From Candidatus Zipacnadia bacterium (GTDB lineage Bacteria > Armatimonadota > Zipacnadia > Zipacnadales > Zipacnadaceae), in NCBI GenBank assembly GCA_029821415.1, contig JALGTJ010000055.1:1-8772 (forward strand): DNA of 8,772 bases, read 5' to 3'. The notes beneath the pieces are model-generated. The model was not told where the DNA came from. It was given only the letters and a program-made list of their open reading frames with translations, and searched no databases. The position numbers and the translations under genes were made by a program. This document shows positions 1 through 6,618 of this stretch, one piece after another; within the stretch, counting starts at the first letter, position 1, and each line of letters begins with the position of its first letter.

Positions 1-789
1 CCCGAGGAGAAGCCGGATGGCGGTGTAACCGAGCATCATGGCCGTGAGGGCAGTTAGCGCCTCAGTCTTCCCGAATTGGGTCTCCGACTCCAGGAAGTTG
101 GCCATCCAGGTCATGAGACTCATCTCGCAACCAGATAGAAGGAAGAATCCGGCGACCCCGAGCATCACAACTCTATCACGCAGCAGCGCCATAGTATTGA
201 AGGCCGTATCGTGATGTTGCTGACTCTGTGCCTGCGGAGTTTCCTTGAGGCCAAACCAGACCAGCGGAAACCAGCTGCCGAAGATTATGGCCGAGACACC
301 AAATGCCGAGCGCCATTGACCCGTGAGTGCGATGCACGCCGCCACCAACATAGGCGCTAGCAACCTCCCCACGCCTTGCCAGGCATGCAGGAGGTTCATC
401 CCGCGAGCACGCTCCTCAGCGTAGAGCCTCGCAACGAGTGGGTTCACTACCGCCCCGAGTCCGTTCGCAATATGGAATGAGAGCAGCAGAACTACGAAGG
501 GGACAACGCTGTGAGTGAAGTAGATACCGAGGGCCGAGACCGCACACAGCAGCATGGTGGCGCTTAGCACCGTTCGGCCGCCACGCCGGTCGTACCACAC
601 GCCAACGCCCAGCGAGGCCAGGGATAGCAGCACAGCACCGACGCCCAGCACAAGACCGATCGTGGTGTGGGAGATGCCATAGCCATCCTCGAAGCTCTTG
701 ACAAGTGGGGGAAGCAGCCCGATGCCCACCAAGCCGAAGAGTAGGTAGTAGGAGTGACAGATTGCTTTGCTAAGGCGAGTACCGACCAT
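1..789 (-). CDS. Major facilitator superfamily transporter, N-terminal 263 residues (3' end beyond window)
   Basis: Integral membrane carrier of the MFS; the substrate cannot be told from sequence. The frame is open from the ATG at 789 to the window edge, giving 263 codons, about two thirds of a usual 12-helix MFS protein. Hydrophobic segments are seen near residues 13-30, 44-64, 76-91, 95-116 and 139-158, with more beyond. The loop after the second helix carries a good MFS motif A (G63, D67, R68, G70/G71, R72). A charged central loop (about residues 182-195, rich in Q and H) separates the two halves, and a seventh helix follows. The start is backed by an AGGAGGGGAG purine tract at 799-808. 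The gene lies 175 bp downstream of groEL in the same direction, but a strong terminator lies between, so it is probably transcribed separately. I see no convincing promoter in 790-903. Family assignment is firm; substrate unknown. Confidence 0.88.
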   Translation of the reverse strand, partial: MVGTRLSKAICHSYYLLFGLVGIGLLPPLVKSFEDGYGISHTTIGLVLGVGAVLLSLASLGVGVWYDRRGGRTVLSATMLLCAVSALGIYFTHSVVPFVVLLLSFHIANGLGAVVNPLVARLYAEERARGMNLLHAWQGVGRLLAPMLVAACIALTGQWRSAFGVSAIIFGSWFPLVWFGLKETPQAQSQQHHDTAFNTMALLRDRVVMLGVAGFFLLSGCEMSLMTWMANFLESETQFGKTEALTALTAMMLGYTAIRLLLG

Positions 790-903
790 AGGAAGAAACT
801 CCCCTCCTGCATGCGCCAGATCACCCAATCTGACAGCCCCGTTACCATTACGGCTTAACCGGGTATCACCGGGCGCGCCCCGCCGTACTGCACAATACCC
901 CAC

Positions 904-938
904 AGAAAAAAGGCCGAGCCGCAAAGGCTCGGCCCTTT
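904..938 (-). terminator. Rho-independent terminator of groEL
   Basis: A perfect 9-bp inverted repeat, GGCCGAGCC (912-920) and GGCTCGGCC (926-934), encloses a 5-nt loop. Read on the minus strand, the GC-rich stem is followed directly by six T residues (911 to 906). It begins about 30 nt after the groEL stop codon. This is the textbook form of an intrinsic terminator for the groEL transcript. The A/T flanks on both sides could let it work weakly in the other direction too. Confidence 0.93.
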
Positions 939-964
939 CGGTTGGATCATAGGTGTACGCCGCT

Positions 965-2593
965 TTACATATAGTCGGGCGGCATGCCTCCTCCGGCAGG
1001 TGTTGCGGGCTCCTCTTCAGGGATCTCGGCGACAATCGCCTCCGTAGTCAACACCAGGGCCCCGATGCTGGCAGCGTTCTCCAGCGCACAGCGCACGACC
1101 TTGGCGGGGTCAACCACACCATCTTTGACCAGATCACCGAACTCTTCGGTCAAGGCATTGAACCCGAAGTTGGGGTCATCATTTTCCAGCACGTCTTCGA
1201 GCACTACGCTGCCCTCATACCCGGCATTGGCAGCGATTTGCTTGAGGGGCTCTACCAGCGCTTTCTTAACGATTTCCACGCCCGTTTGCTCGTCGGAACC
1301 ATCAACCTCCAGGCCGTCAATAGCAGCAGACGCTCGCGCCAGAGTTACCCCACCACCCGGTACGATGCCTTCCTCAATGCCGGAGCGAGCCGCCGAGAGC
1401 GCGTCCTCAAAGCGATGCTTGAGCTCCTTGAGCTCGACTTCAGTGGCGGCACCGACCTTAATCACCGCAACACCGCCGGCGAGTTTGGCCAGCCGCTCTT
1501 CGAGCTTCTCCCGATCGTAGTCTGAGTCAGTGTCCTCGATCTCGCGGCGAATCTGGGCGATGCGGGCGTCCAGTTCCTCCTGAGTGCCTGCGCCGTTGAT
1601 GATGGTAGTATCATCCTTGGTGACTACCACCCGCTCGGCTCGGCCAAGGTCATCGAGTTGAACACTATCCAGCTTAATGCCCAGATCTTCGGAGATAAAG
1701 GTGCCGCCAGTGAGAATAGCAATGTCCTCCAGATTGCGCTTGCGGCGGTCACCAAAGCCCGGTGCCTTGACAGCCACCGATGAGAGGCTGCCGCGCATCT
1801 TATTGACTACCATAGTGGCCAGAGCTTCAGCCTCAACGTCTTCGGCAATGACCACCAGGCTCGCCCCTGCGCCAGCGATCTTTTCCAGCAGCGGGACAAT
1901 GTCAGCGGCAGAGGATATCTTCTTCTCATAAGTGAGAATGTAGGGATTCTCCAACACACACTGCATCGTCTCCGCTTCGGTGGCAAAGTACGGGGAAATG
2001 TAGCCCTTATCGAACTGCATACCCTCGACGATTTCCATTTCAGTGCGCCCAACCTTGGACTCCTCCACAGTAATGACACCATCCTTGCCCACCTTGTCCA
2101 TAGCATCGGCAATGAGCTTACCAATCTCCGGGTCATTACCAGCGATGCCAGCGACAAATCCGATCTCCTCACTGGTCTCCAGCGGGTGGCTGGCCTCGCG
2201 GATTGCCTCAACGGCAGCTTCGGTTGCTTTCTCGATGCCGCGCTTTATCAGCATAGCATTGGCGCCGGCTGCCACGTTACGCAAGCCGTCTTTGACAATG
2301 GCTTGGGCCAGGATGGTAGCGGTAGTGGTACCATCGCCGGTGTCATCGTTGGTCTTGGAGGCAACTTCTTTACAGAGCTGGGCTCCCATATTCTCGTATT
2401 TCTCCTCCAACTCTATCTCTTTGGCCACGGTGACGCCGTCCTTAGTAATTGTCGGAGCGCCCCACTTCTTCTCCAGCACCACATTGCGCCCCTTAGGACC
2501 CAGCGTGACTTTCACCGCATCAGCGACCTTGTTAATACCGCGTTCCAGTTGGCGGCGTGCCTCTTCATTAAAGGCAATCTGCTTAGCAGGCAT
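965..2593 (-). CDS. groEL: Chaperonin GroEL (Hsp60), 542 aa
   Basis: ATP-driven cytosolic folding chaperonin that normally forms a double seven-membered ring capped by GroES. Full family length. Visible landmarks are TLGPKG (30-35), DGTTT (87-91, with D87 of the ATPase site), D397 in the EDAL segment (equivalent of the E. coli catalytic D398), the EEGIVPGGG region and a short GGGMPPDYM tail in place of a long GGM repeat. The usual chaperonin signature is altered just before EEG: S-G-I stands where most GroELs have A-A-V. The start at 2593 is chosen from MPAKQ, the normal GroEL beginning, and from AGGAGG at 2601-2606 with a 7-nt spacer. The frame stays open upstream to about 2755, but that part encodes GroES-like sequence. 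The gene is controlled by the CIRCE promoter at 2987-3046 and ends at the terminator at 904-938. Its partner groES is broken just upstream, so this GroEL must use a GroES from elsewhere or work without one. Confidence 0.98.
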   Translation of the reverse strand: MPAKQIAFNEEARRQLERGINKVADAVKVTLGPKGRNVVLEKKWGAPTITKDGVTVAKEIELEEKYENMGAQLCKEVASKTNDDTGDGTTTATILAQAIVKDGLRNVAAGANAMLIKRGIEKATEAAVEAIREASHPLETSEEIGFVAGIAGNDPEIGKLIADAMDKVGKDGVITVEESKVGRTEMEIVEGMQFDKGYISPYFATEAETMQCVLENPYILTYEKKISSAADIVPLLEKIAGAGASLVVIAEDVEAEALATMVVNKMRGSLSSVAVKAPGFGDRRKRNLEDIAILTGGTFISEDLGIKLDSVQLDDLGRAERVVVTKDDTTIINGAGTQEELDARIAQIRREIEDTDSDYDREKLEERLAKLAGGVAVIKVGAATEVELKELKHRFEDALSAARSGIEEGIVPGGGVTLARASAAIDGLEVDGSDEQTGVEIVKKALVEPLKQIAANAGYEGSVVLEDVLENDDPNFGFNALTEEFGDLVKDGVVDPAKVVRCALENAASIGALVLTTEAIVAEIPEEEPATPAGGGMPPDYM

Positions 2594-2600
2594 ATTGTTT

Positions 2601-2606
2601 CCTCCT
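2601..2606 (-). promoter_or_regulatory. Ribosome binding site of groEL
   Basis: AGGAGG, read on the minus strand, lies 7 nt before the ATG at 2593. It decides the groEL start over the in-frame GTG at 2692. It also means groEL can be translated independently although the upstream groES reading frame is dead. Confidence 0.9.
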
Positions 2607-2628
2607 TTTGAATAATTCTCTGCGCAAC

Positions 2629-2907
2629 TTATCCATTTGCGAATAGCCGGAATAGAATCTTCGTCCACCAGCACATACTCTTCCCCGCCCACGCTAACTT
2701 CAGTACTGTAGATGACGACGTCGCCCTCCGAGACACTTATCTCCCGGGGGCTTACCGTCCTCCAGAATCCGTCTCGGCCTCCACAGCAATCACCTTACCC
2801 TCAGCAGGCCGCTCCCGAGCGAACTCAGGCAGGACAATCCCCCCTGCACTCTTCTCCTCAGCCTCACTGAGCTCAACGAACATACGACTTCCCAGTGGTT
2901 ACAACAT
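2629..2907 (-). pseudogene. groES: Decayed groES (co-chaperonin Hsp10) with nonsense and frameshift changes
   Basis: GroES homology is plain but spread over two frames. From the ATG at 2907 the codons read M-L-stop-PLGSR-MFVEL, where a GroES reads M-x-x-K-PLGDR-V; the TAA is at 2899-2901. Frame one then keeps the mobile loop (AEEKSAGGIVLP) and ARERPAEGKVIAV, and ends at TAA 2752-2754. The remaining homology (SVSEGDVVIYSTEV, GGEEYVLVDEDSIPAI) is in the next frame from about 2755. Four residues usually found between YS and TEV are absent. A TAA at 2629-2631 sits in the original frame; 2907-2629 equals 93 codons, a normal GroES length, so it is probably the ancestral stop. Reaching it needs a second compensating frame change. 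Otherwise the second frame runs straight into groEL. A good Shine-Dalgarno (AGGGTGAT, 2917-2924) precedes the first ATG. The longest intact piece, MFVEL onward (2752-2883, 43 aa), could not form a GroES barrel. Sequencing error is the alternative. Confidence 0.86.
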
Positions 2908-2986
2908 AGCAGCTACATCACCCTCTTCATGGTCCTAATTGAAACAGGCAGCGCAAATGCGAGGAACAAACCGTTGCTGCACCCCA

Positions 2987-3013
2987 TTAGCACTCTCACC
3001 ATCAGAGTGCTAA
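2987..3013 (-). promoter_or_regulatory. CIRCE operator (HrcA binding site)
   Basis: The sequence matches the CIRCE consensus exactly: TTAGCACTC (2987-2995), a 9-nt spacer, GAGTGCTAA (3005-3013). CIRCE is the inverted repeat bound by the heat-shock repressor HrcA upstream of groESL and dnaK operons. It begins 5 bp downstream of the -10 box, covering the expected transcription start. HrcA binding here would block initiation until heat or unfolded protein inactivates the repressor. hrcA itself is not in the window. Confidence 0.97.
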
Positions 3014-3018
3014 GCTAT

Positions 3019-3046
3019 ATTATACAGATAAATAGGCGGATGTCAA
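3019..3046 (-). promoter_or_regulatory. Housekeeping-sigma promoter of groES-groEL
   Basis: On the minus strand the -35 hexamer is TTGACA (3041-3046) and the -10 hexamer is TATAAT (3019-3024). Both are perfect consensus, with a 16-bp spacer. Expected start is near 3010-3013, inside CIRCE. Strong basal promoter plus overlapping operator is the classic HrcA-controlled arrangement. Confidence 0.92.
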
Positions 3047-3120
3047 GTACTTTAAGGCGAGTGCTCGCAAATTTGCTGAAAGGCAATCTCCCCCCTTTGC
3101 TCCTGGATTATCTACCATCA

Positions 3121-3136
3121 CTTGTGATGCCACAAG
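3121..3136. repeat. Small perfect inverted repeat upstream of the argG promoter
   Basis: CTTGTG (3121-3126) and CACAAG (3131-3136) form a perfect 6-bp palindrome around a 4-nt centre. It lies 35 bp upstream of the argG -35 box. It overlaps a second possible hairpin, GCCAC (3129-3133) with GTGGC (3140-3144). It could be a regulator site or chance. It does not look like an ArgR box, which is AT-rich. Confidence 0.25.
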
Positions 3137-3171
3137 CCGGTGGCTTTCCAGACAGAATGCCCAAATTCAAA

Positions 3172-3200
3172 TGGTCAAATACTGTCGGAAGTGTTATAAT
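3172..3200 (+). promoter_or_regulatory. Probable promoter of argG
   Basis: A consensus -10 box TATAAT (3195-3200) with the extended TG element just before it (3192-3193) follows a -35-like TGGTCA (3172-3177, four of six matches) at the ideal 17-bp spacing. Expected start is near 3207, leaving a leader of about 40 nt before the argG ATG. No terminator-antiterminator or riboswitch-like fold is apparent in so short a leader. Confidence 0.7.
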
Positions 3201-3247
3201 CATCTTCCAATGGTTTACCCCTTGTTGCAAGAAAGGAGCTAACTGTG

Positions 3248-4465
3248 ATGAGCAAGTGCGTGCTGGCATATTCAGGTGGCCTTGATACATCGGTGGCTGT
3301 CCGGTGGATTGCTGAGCAATACGACGTGGAGGTCATCGCGCTGGCCGTGGATGTCGGTGAAGAGAAAAACTACGAGGCCATTCGCCAGAAAGCACTGGAC
3401 GTCGGTGCAATTGAGTCGCTGGTGGTTGACGTGAAGCAGGAGTTCTTTGATGACTTCATTAGTCGGGCCATCGGTGCCAATCTGATGTACGAGCACCAAT
3501 ATCCGGCGTTTACTGCGCTGGCCCGACCACTATTGGCGAAGACGCAAGTGGAGGTGGCCCGCGAGTATGGAGCTCAGTACGTAGCCCACGGCTGCACCGG
3601 CAAGGGCAATGACCAGGTCCGCTTTGAAGTCACCTACGCCGCGTTGGCCCCCGAGTTGAAGGTAATCGCCCCGGCCCGTGAATGGGGAATGACTCGCGAG
3701 CAGGAGATAGACTATGCACAGCAGCACAATATACCGGTTCCGGTGGGCAAGGGAAGCCCCTACTCAACGGATACCAACCTGTGGGGACGTTCCATTGAGT
3801 GCGGGCAGATTGAAGATCCCACCCGCGAGGGCCCCGAAGACGCCTGGGAATGGACCAATAGTATTGCCGCCGCGCCAGAGGAGCCTACCTACCTGGAGAT
3901 CGCCTTCGAGCAGGGTGTGCCGGTAGCTCTGGATGGCGAGGAACTGCCTGGACCCCAGTTGATCAGCCGCCTCAACACAATAGGCGGGGAAAATGCGGTT
4001 GGCCGTATTGATATGATAGAGAACCGACTGGTTGGCATCAAGTCGCGCGAGCTTTACGAAGCCCCTGCCGCAGTAATCCTGCTCACTGCGCACCGCGACC
4101 TGGAATCACTGACTCTGGACCGCGAGACTATGCACTTCAAGCCGTATCTGGAGTTGCGCTACGCCGAGCTGGTCTACTATGGCCTGTGGTATACGCCGCT
4201 GCGGGAGGCCATTGATGCCTTTGTAAGTGAGACGCAGAAGCGAGTCACCGGCAAGGTCACCGTCAAGTTGCATAAGGGTAGTTGTCAGGCGGTAGCGCGC
4301 GCCTCGGAGCGCTCGCTGTATCAATATGAACTGGCCACCTATGCGGCAGAGGACATCTTTGATCAGTCGGCCTCACCAGGTTTCATCCACATCTGGGGGC
4401 TGCCAGCTCGGGTTGCCGCACAGATCGACCGGAACGCACAAAACCCAAGTCGGCCGGGGCAGTAA
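3248..4465 (+). CDS. argG: Argininosuccinate synthase, 405 aa
   Basis: Cytosolic enzyme of arginine biosynthesis: joins citrulline and aspartate with ATP to give argininosuccinate, AMP and pyrophosphate. Full family length (about 400 aa). The N-terminal PP-loop motif AYSGGLDTS is at residues 7-15 and the second signature, GCTGKGNDQVRFE, at 115-127. Further on, APAREWGMTREQ, SPYSTDTNLWGRSIE and the C-terminal KLHKGSCQAV stretch are typical of the family. The ATG at 3248 is preferred over the GTG just before it (3245), because AGGAG at 3234-3238 is 9 nt away and MSKCVLAYSGG is a usual beginning. It is transcribed from the 3172-3200 promoter and followed 19 nt later by an MFS gene. argH and other arginine genes are not in the window. 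No defects seen. Confidence 0.98.
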   Translation: MSKCVLAYSGGLDTSVAVRWIAEQYDVEVIALAVDVGEEKNYEAIRQKALDVGAIESLVVDVKQEFFDDFISRAIGANLMYEHQYPAFTALARPLLAKTQVEVAREYGAQYVAHGCTGKGNDQVRFEVTYAALAPELKVIAPAREWGMTREQEIDYAQQHNIPVPVGKGSPYSTDTNLWGRSIECGQIEDPTREGPEDAWEWTNSIAAAPEEPTYLEIAFEQGVPVALDGEELPGPQLISRLNTIGGENAVGRIDMIENRLVGIKSRELYEAPAAVILLTAHRDLESLTLDRETMHFKPYLELRYAELVYYGLWYTPLREAIDAFVSETQKRVTGKVTVKLHKGSCQAVARASERSLYQYELATYAAEDIFDQSASPGFIHIWGLPARVAAQIDRNAQNPSRPGQ

Positions 4466-4484
4466 ATGGTGCCAACCTGAGACT

Positions 4485-5705
4485 ATGACCAATACTCCGT
4501 ACACTGAGCCGCCAGCCCAAGCCCCTGAGCAACAGCGCAGGCATCTACTGCTACTGGTGGTGATCTTCTACTTTATTTTTGCTGGTGCTGGTGCCCAGCA
4601 ACTCTACCTGGTATCGTACCTGCAGCAAGTCACACCCTGGGGCCCGCTAAGCTGCGTCGTGCTGTTGGCAGCAGTCTACGCTACGATGATGGTCTTCCGC
4701 GTGGGCAACGTTTACTTGCTGCAGAGTTGGCCGGACTGGAAATGGACAGCAGTGGGCGCGGTGACCTACTTCCTGTTCCCGGCTGGGATGTTCGTAGTCG
4801 CATACCTGCCCAGTTACGGGCTGGCGCTGGGCTTTGCAGTGTTGTGGGGCTGGGGGGCAGCAGCGCTGTGGGGCGGGACAACTATGCAGATACTGGCGCT
4901 CACCGAGGGACGAAAAGATCGTTACGGTACCGGTATGGGCCTGCTGTATGCCGGAACCCATGCCGGCTGGCTCAGCGGGGTCATCGTGCTGGGGCTGATC
5001 TTCGCCCGCTACAACACCCACCCCCAGTTGACCTATCTCGCCGCAGCTATCATCACCCTGGTGGCTTTATTGCTGGCTTTCGGCCTGCCTCGGAGCACCG
5101 AGGCAACGATTGCCCCACCAACTCGTGCCAAGCTTCGGCAGATCATTGCCCAGCCCAAGGCCATCATCTCGATGCTTCTGTTGGGCAGCTCAGCGGTGGC
5201 CTTCGGGCTAATGTTATCAACGTTCGCCGACTATGTTAAAGCTGAGTACGGCGCTGAATACGTGTGGGTTAGCGGGATGTTCTACCCGGCAGTCATCATT
5301 GGCCTCTCCTTTGTGAGTGGATGGCTTTCTGATCTGGGCGGTCGCGCGCCGGTGTTATCGGTCTCTTTCTTGTTGGCAGCAGTGGGATGCGCACTGGCGG
5401 TACTCTGGCGCAGTCCCATAGCTCTGGCCCTTGCCGCCACGCTCTGGGGTTTACTCAATAGCGCAGTGCCGGTGATTAGCGCCGCACTGGTCGGGGATTC
5501 GGCTGAGCGCAGGCGCCGCCCGCTGGCCTATGGAGTAGTATTCAGCGGCCGGGATCTGGGAGCAATAGTGGGGCTGGTAGGAAGTCGGCTGGCCGCAGGC
5601 AACGGAACCAACCTGGATACGAGTTTCATCGTGTTTGGCATTCTGTTTGCGTTGTGCGCAGGCGTTGCCGCCTTGTTGCAGCGTTACGCCAAACAGAGGT
5701 TTTGA
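4485..5705 (+). CDS. Major facilitator superfamily transporter, 406 aa
   Basis: Integral membrane transporter, complete, with about 12 hydrophobic helices in two halves. The first begin near residues 21, 55, 88, 112 and 150; the central polar loop is around 203-220; the last helix is near 383-400. A short charged N-terminal tail rich in P and Q precedes helix 1. The loop 8-9 copy of MFS motif A is recognisable (G279, D283, G286, R287). The loop 2-3 copy in the first half is not: FRVGNVYLL stands there without the usual Asp and Arg-Arg. The frame runs back into argG, but the sensible start is the ATG at 4485, 19 nt after the argG stop, where hydrophobic helix 1 is reached after about 20 residues. 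The ribosome binding site is poor, so translational coupling to argG is plausible. Substrate unknown; the argG link weakly suggests an amino acid or related solute. Loosely similar to nucleoside/sugar-type MFS proteins at best. Confidence 0.88.
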   Translation: MTNTPYTEPPAQAPEQQRRHLLLLVVIFYFIFAGAGAQQLYLVSYLQQVTPWGPLSCVVLLAAVYATMMVFRVGNVYLLQSWPDWKWTAVGAVTYFLFPAGMFVVAYLPSYGLALGFAVLWGWGAAALWGGTTMQILALTEGRKDRYGTGMGLLYAGTHAGWLSGVIVLGLIFARYNTHPQLTYLAAAIITLVALLLAFGLPRSTEATIAPPTRAKLRQIIAQPKAIISMLLLGSSAVAFGLMLSTFADYVKAEYGAEYVWVSGMFYPAVIIGLSFVSGWLSDLGGRAPVLSVSFLLAAVGCALAVLWRSPIALALAATLWGLLNSAVPVISAALVGDSAERRRRPLAYGVVFSGRDLGAIVGLVGSRLAAGNGTNLDTSFIVFGILFALCAGVAALLQRYAKQRF

Positions 5706-5725
5706 CCACTCAGGTTACAGTGAGA

Positions 5726-5745
5726 CAGATGGCTCGGTCTATCTG
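5726..5745. other. Weak hairpin between convergent genes
   Basis: CAGATGG (5726-5732) can pair with CTATCTG (5739-5745), including one G-T pair, around a 6-nt loop. It sits in the 55-bp gap between the MFS stop (5705) and the sugar-kinase stop (5761). No T tract follows on either strand, so a terminator role is only suggested by position. Confidence 0.25.
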
Positions 5746-5760
5746 CCCGGCGAGGCCAAC

Positions 5761-6610
5761 TCACTGCCGCCGGCCGATAAAGCTATCCACTTCGCTACGC
5801 CAAGCGGCTCCCTCCATCGGGCCCATTGCCGTCGCAGCCAACGCGCCACAGGCATTGGCCAAGCGCCCGACCTCTTCCAGGGGTAACTGCTCAATAAGTC
5901 CCACTACAAACCCGGCGTCAAAGCAGTCGCCGGCACCGGTCGGATCAACGGCGTCAACCGAAAAGCCCGGCACGGGTACAACCTCGTCAGCAGTGAAGAT
6001 CGTACAACCCGCGGCACCTCGCTTCAGGGCCACATACTGCACACCGCGCTCCAGCAATGCCTGGCACGCGGTTTCCGGGTCGGAAGTGCCGGTAAGAACC
6101 TGGGCCTCCGCACCGCTGGGCAGCACCAGCGTAGCGACATCAAGTATCGGTGCACAGATCTGTCGTAGCGCCTCCTCCCCGCCCAGCAGTTCAGGTCGAA
6201 GATTAGGATCAAAGGCTATAAGACAGCCTGCCCCTTCAGCCAACCGGACTGCCTCGTAGCAAGCTTCTCTCATCTTTTCACCAGCAGACAGCGACGAGCC
6301 ACAGATATGCAACCAGCGAGCGCCAGCAAACAGGTCGGCATCCGCCACTATCATCTGTCCGGCAGCGGCGTTGCCAATGTGGAAGATGAACTGACGGCGG
6401 CCGCAAACATTTCCCGAAATCGTCCCGCCCTACAGCACCCACGAAGGCAACGCTGTGCCCCAATCGAGCCATCTGATCGGCGAAGATAGCTGGCGCCCCA
6501 CTGGGAAACGGCCCAACAAAATCGTCAGGCCTGTCCAGCGGACTGTCTACCCGCTTGCGCATTATCTCGACCAACAGCTCACCAATCGCGATTACTTCCG
6601 CTCGTGCCAC
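5761..6610 (-). pseudogene. PfkB-family carbohydrate kinase broken by internal deletion and frameshift
   Basis: Remnant of a ribokinase/fructokinase-type sugar kinase (ATP to sugar hydroxyl). The first part reads from the GTG at 6610 (AGGAGG at 6619-6624, 8-nt spacer): AEVIAIGELLVEIMRK, DFVGPFPSGAPAIFADQMARLGH and VGRDDFGKC, ending about 6407 (68 codons). The homology then resumes in another frame at about 6402 with GRRQFIFHIGN and goes on normally for 213 codons through FDPNLRPELL, KRGAAG and the signature DPTGAGDCFDAGF (catalytic Asp codon 5926-5928) to TGA at 5761. Relatives have about 34 residues between GKC and the RKF/RRQF strand, including the T-G-V-A-F lid strand at the sugar site. 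These are missing and the deletion is not a multiple of three. Total coding left is about 281 codons against 310-325 usual. The second part could be read from the ATG at 6354, but it lacks the N-terminal sugar-binding part. Lies 34 nt after the phosphoesterase, probably in the same transcript. Misassembly is the alternative. Confidence 0.86.
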
Positions 6611-6618
6611 TATTTTCC

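Larger units (their letters stand above)
2908..3247. other. Divergent control region between groES and argG
   Basis: This 340-bp stretch holds no believable gene. It contains the groES Shine-Dalgarno and an untranslated leader (2908-2986), the CIRCE operator, the minus-strand heat-shock promoter, an AT-rich spacer with a small perfect inverted repeat (3121-3136), the plus-strand argG promoter and the argG ribosome binding site (AGGAG, 3234-3238). The two -35 boxes lie about 125 bp apart. The plus-strand reading frame across 2929-3285 runs over all these signals and resembles nothing. Confidence 0.85.

Noticed and set aside
817..832. CAGAT/ATCTG inverted repeat upstream of the first transporter
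   Set aside because: Only 5 bp of stem, no further symmetry and no T tract; expected by chance.
564..848. Minus-strand open frame overlapping the first transporter (also 416-598)
   Set aside because: Shadow frame of the MFS gene. The true frame is open to the window edge and encodes hydrophobic helices and MFS motif A.
953..1525. Long plus-strand open frames opposite groEL (also 984-1520, 1677-1931, 2043-2615, 2186-2611)
   Set aside because: They mirror the highly biased groEL codons on the other strand, have low-complexity S/T/P-rich translations, no ribosome binding sites and no family resemblance.
2745..2765. Programmed ribosomal frameshift in groES
   Set aside because: No slippery heptamer or strong downstream stem is visible, and a shift would not fix the stop at codon 3.
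2929..3285. Plus-strand 118-codon frame across the groES-argG control region
   Set aside because: It covers CIRCE, both promoters and the start of argG in another frame; no homology or ribosome binding site.
4326..4484. N-terminal extension of the second transporter into argG
   Set aside because: The extension is argG sequence read in another frame and is not hydrophobic. The ATG at 4485 gives a normal MFS N-terminus.
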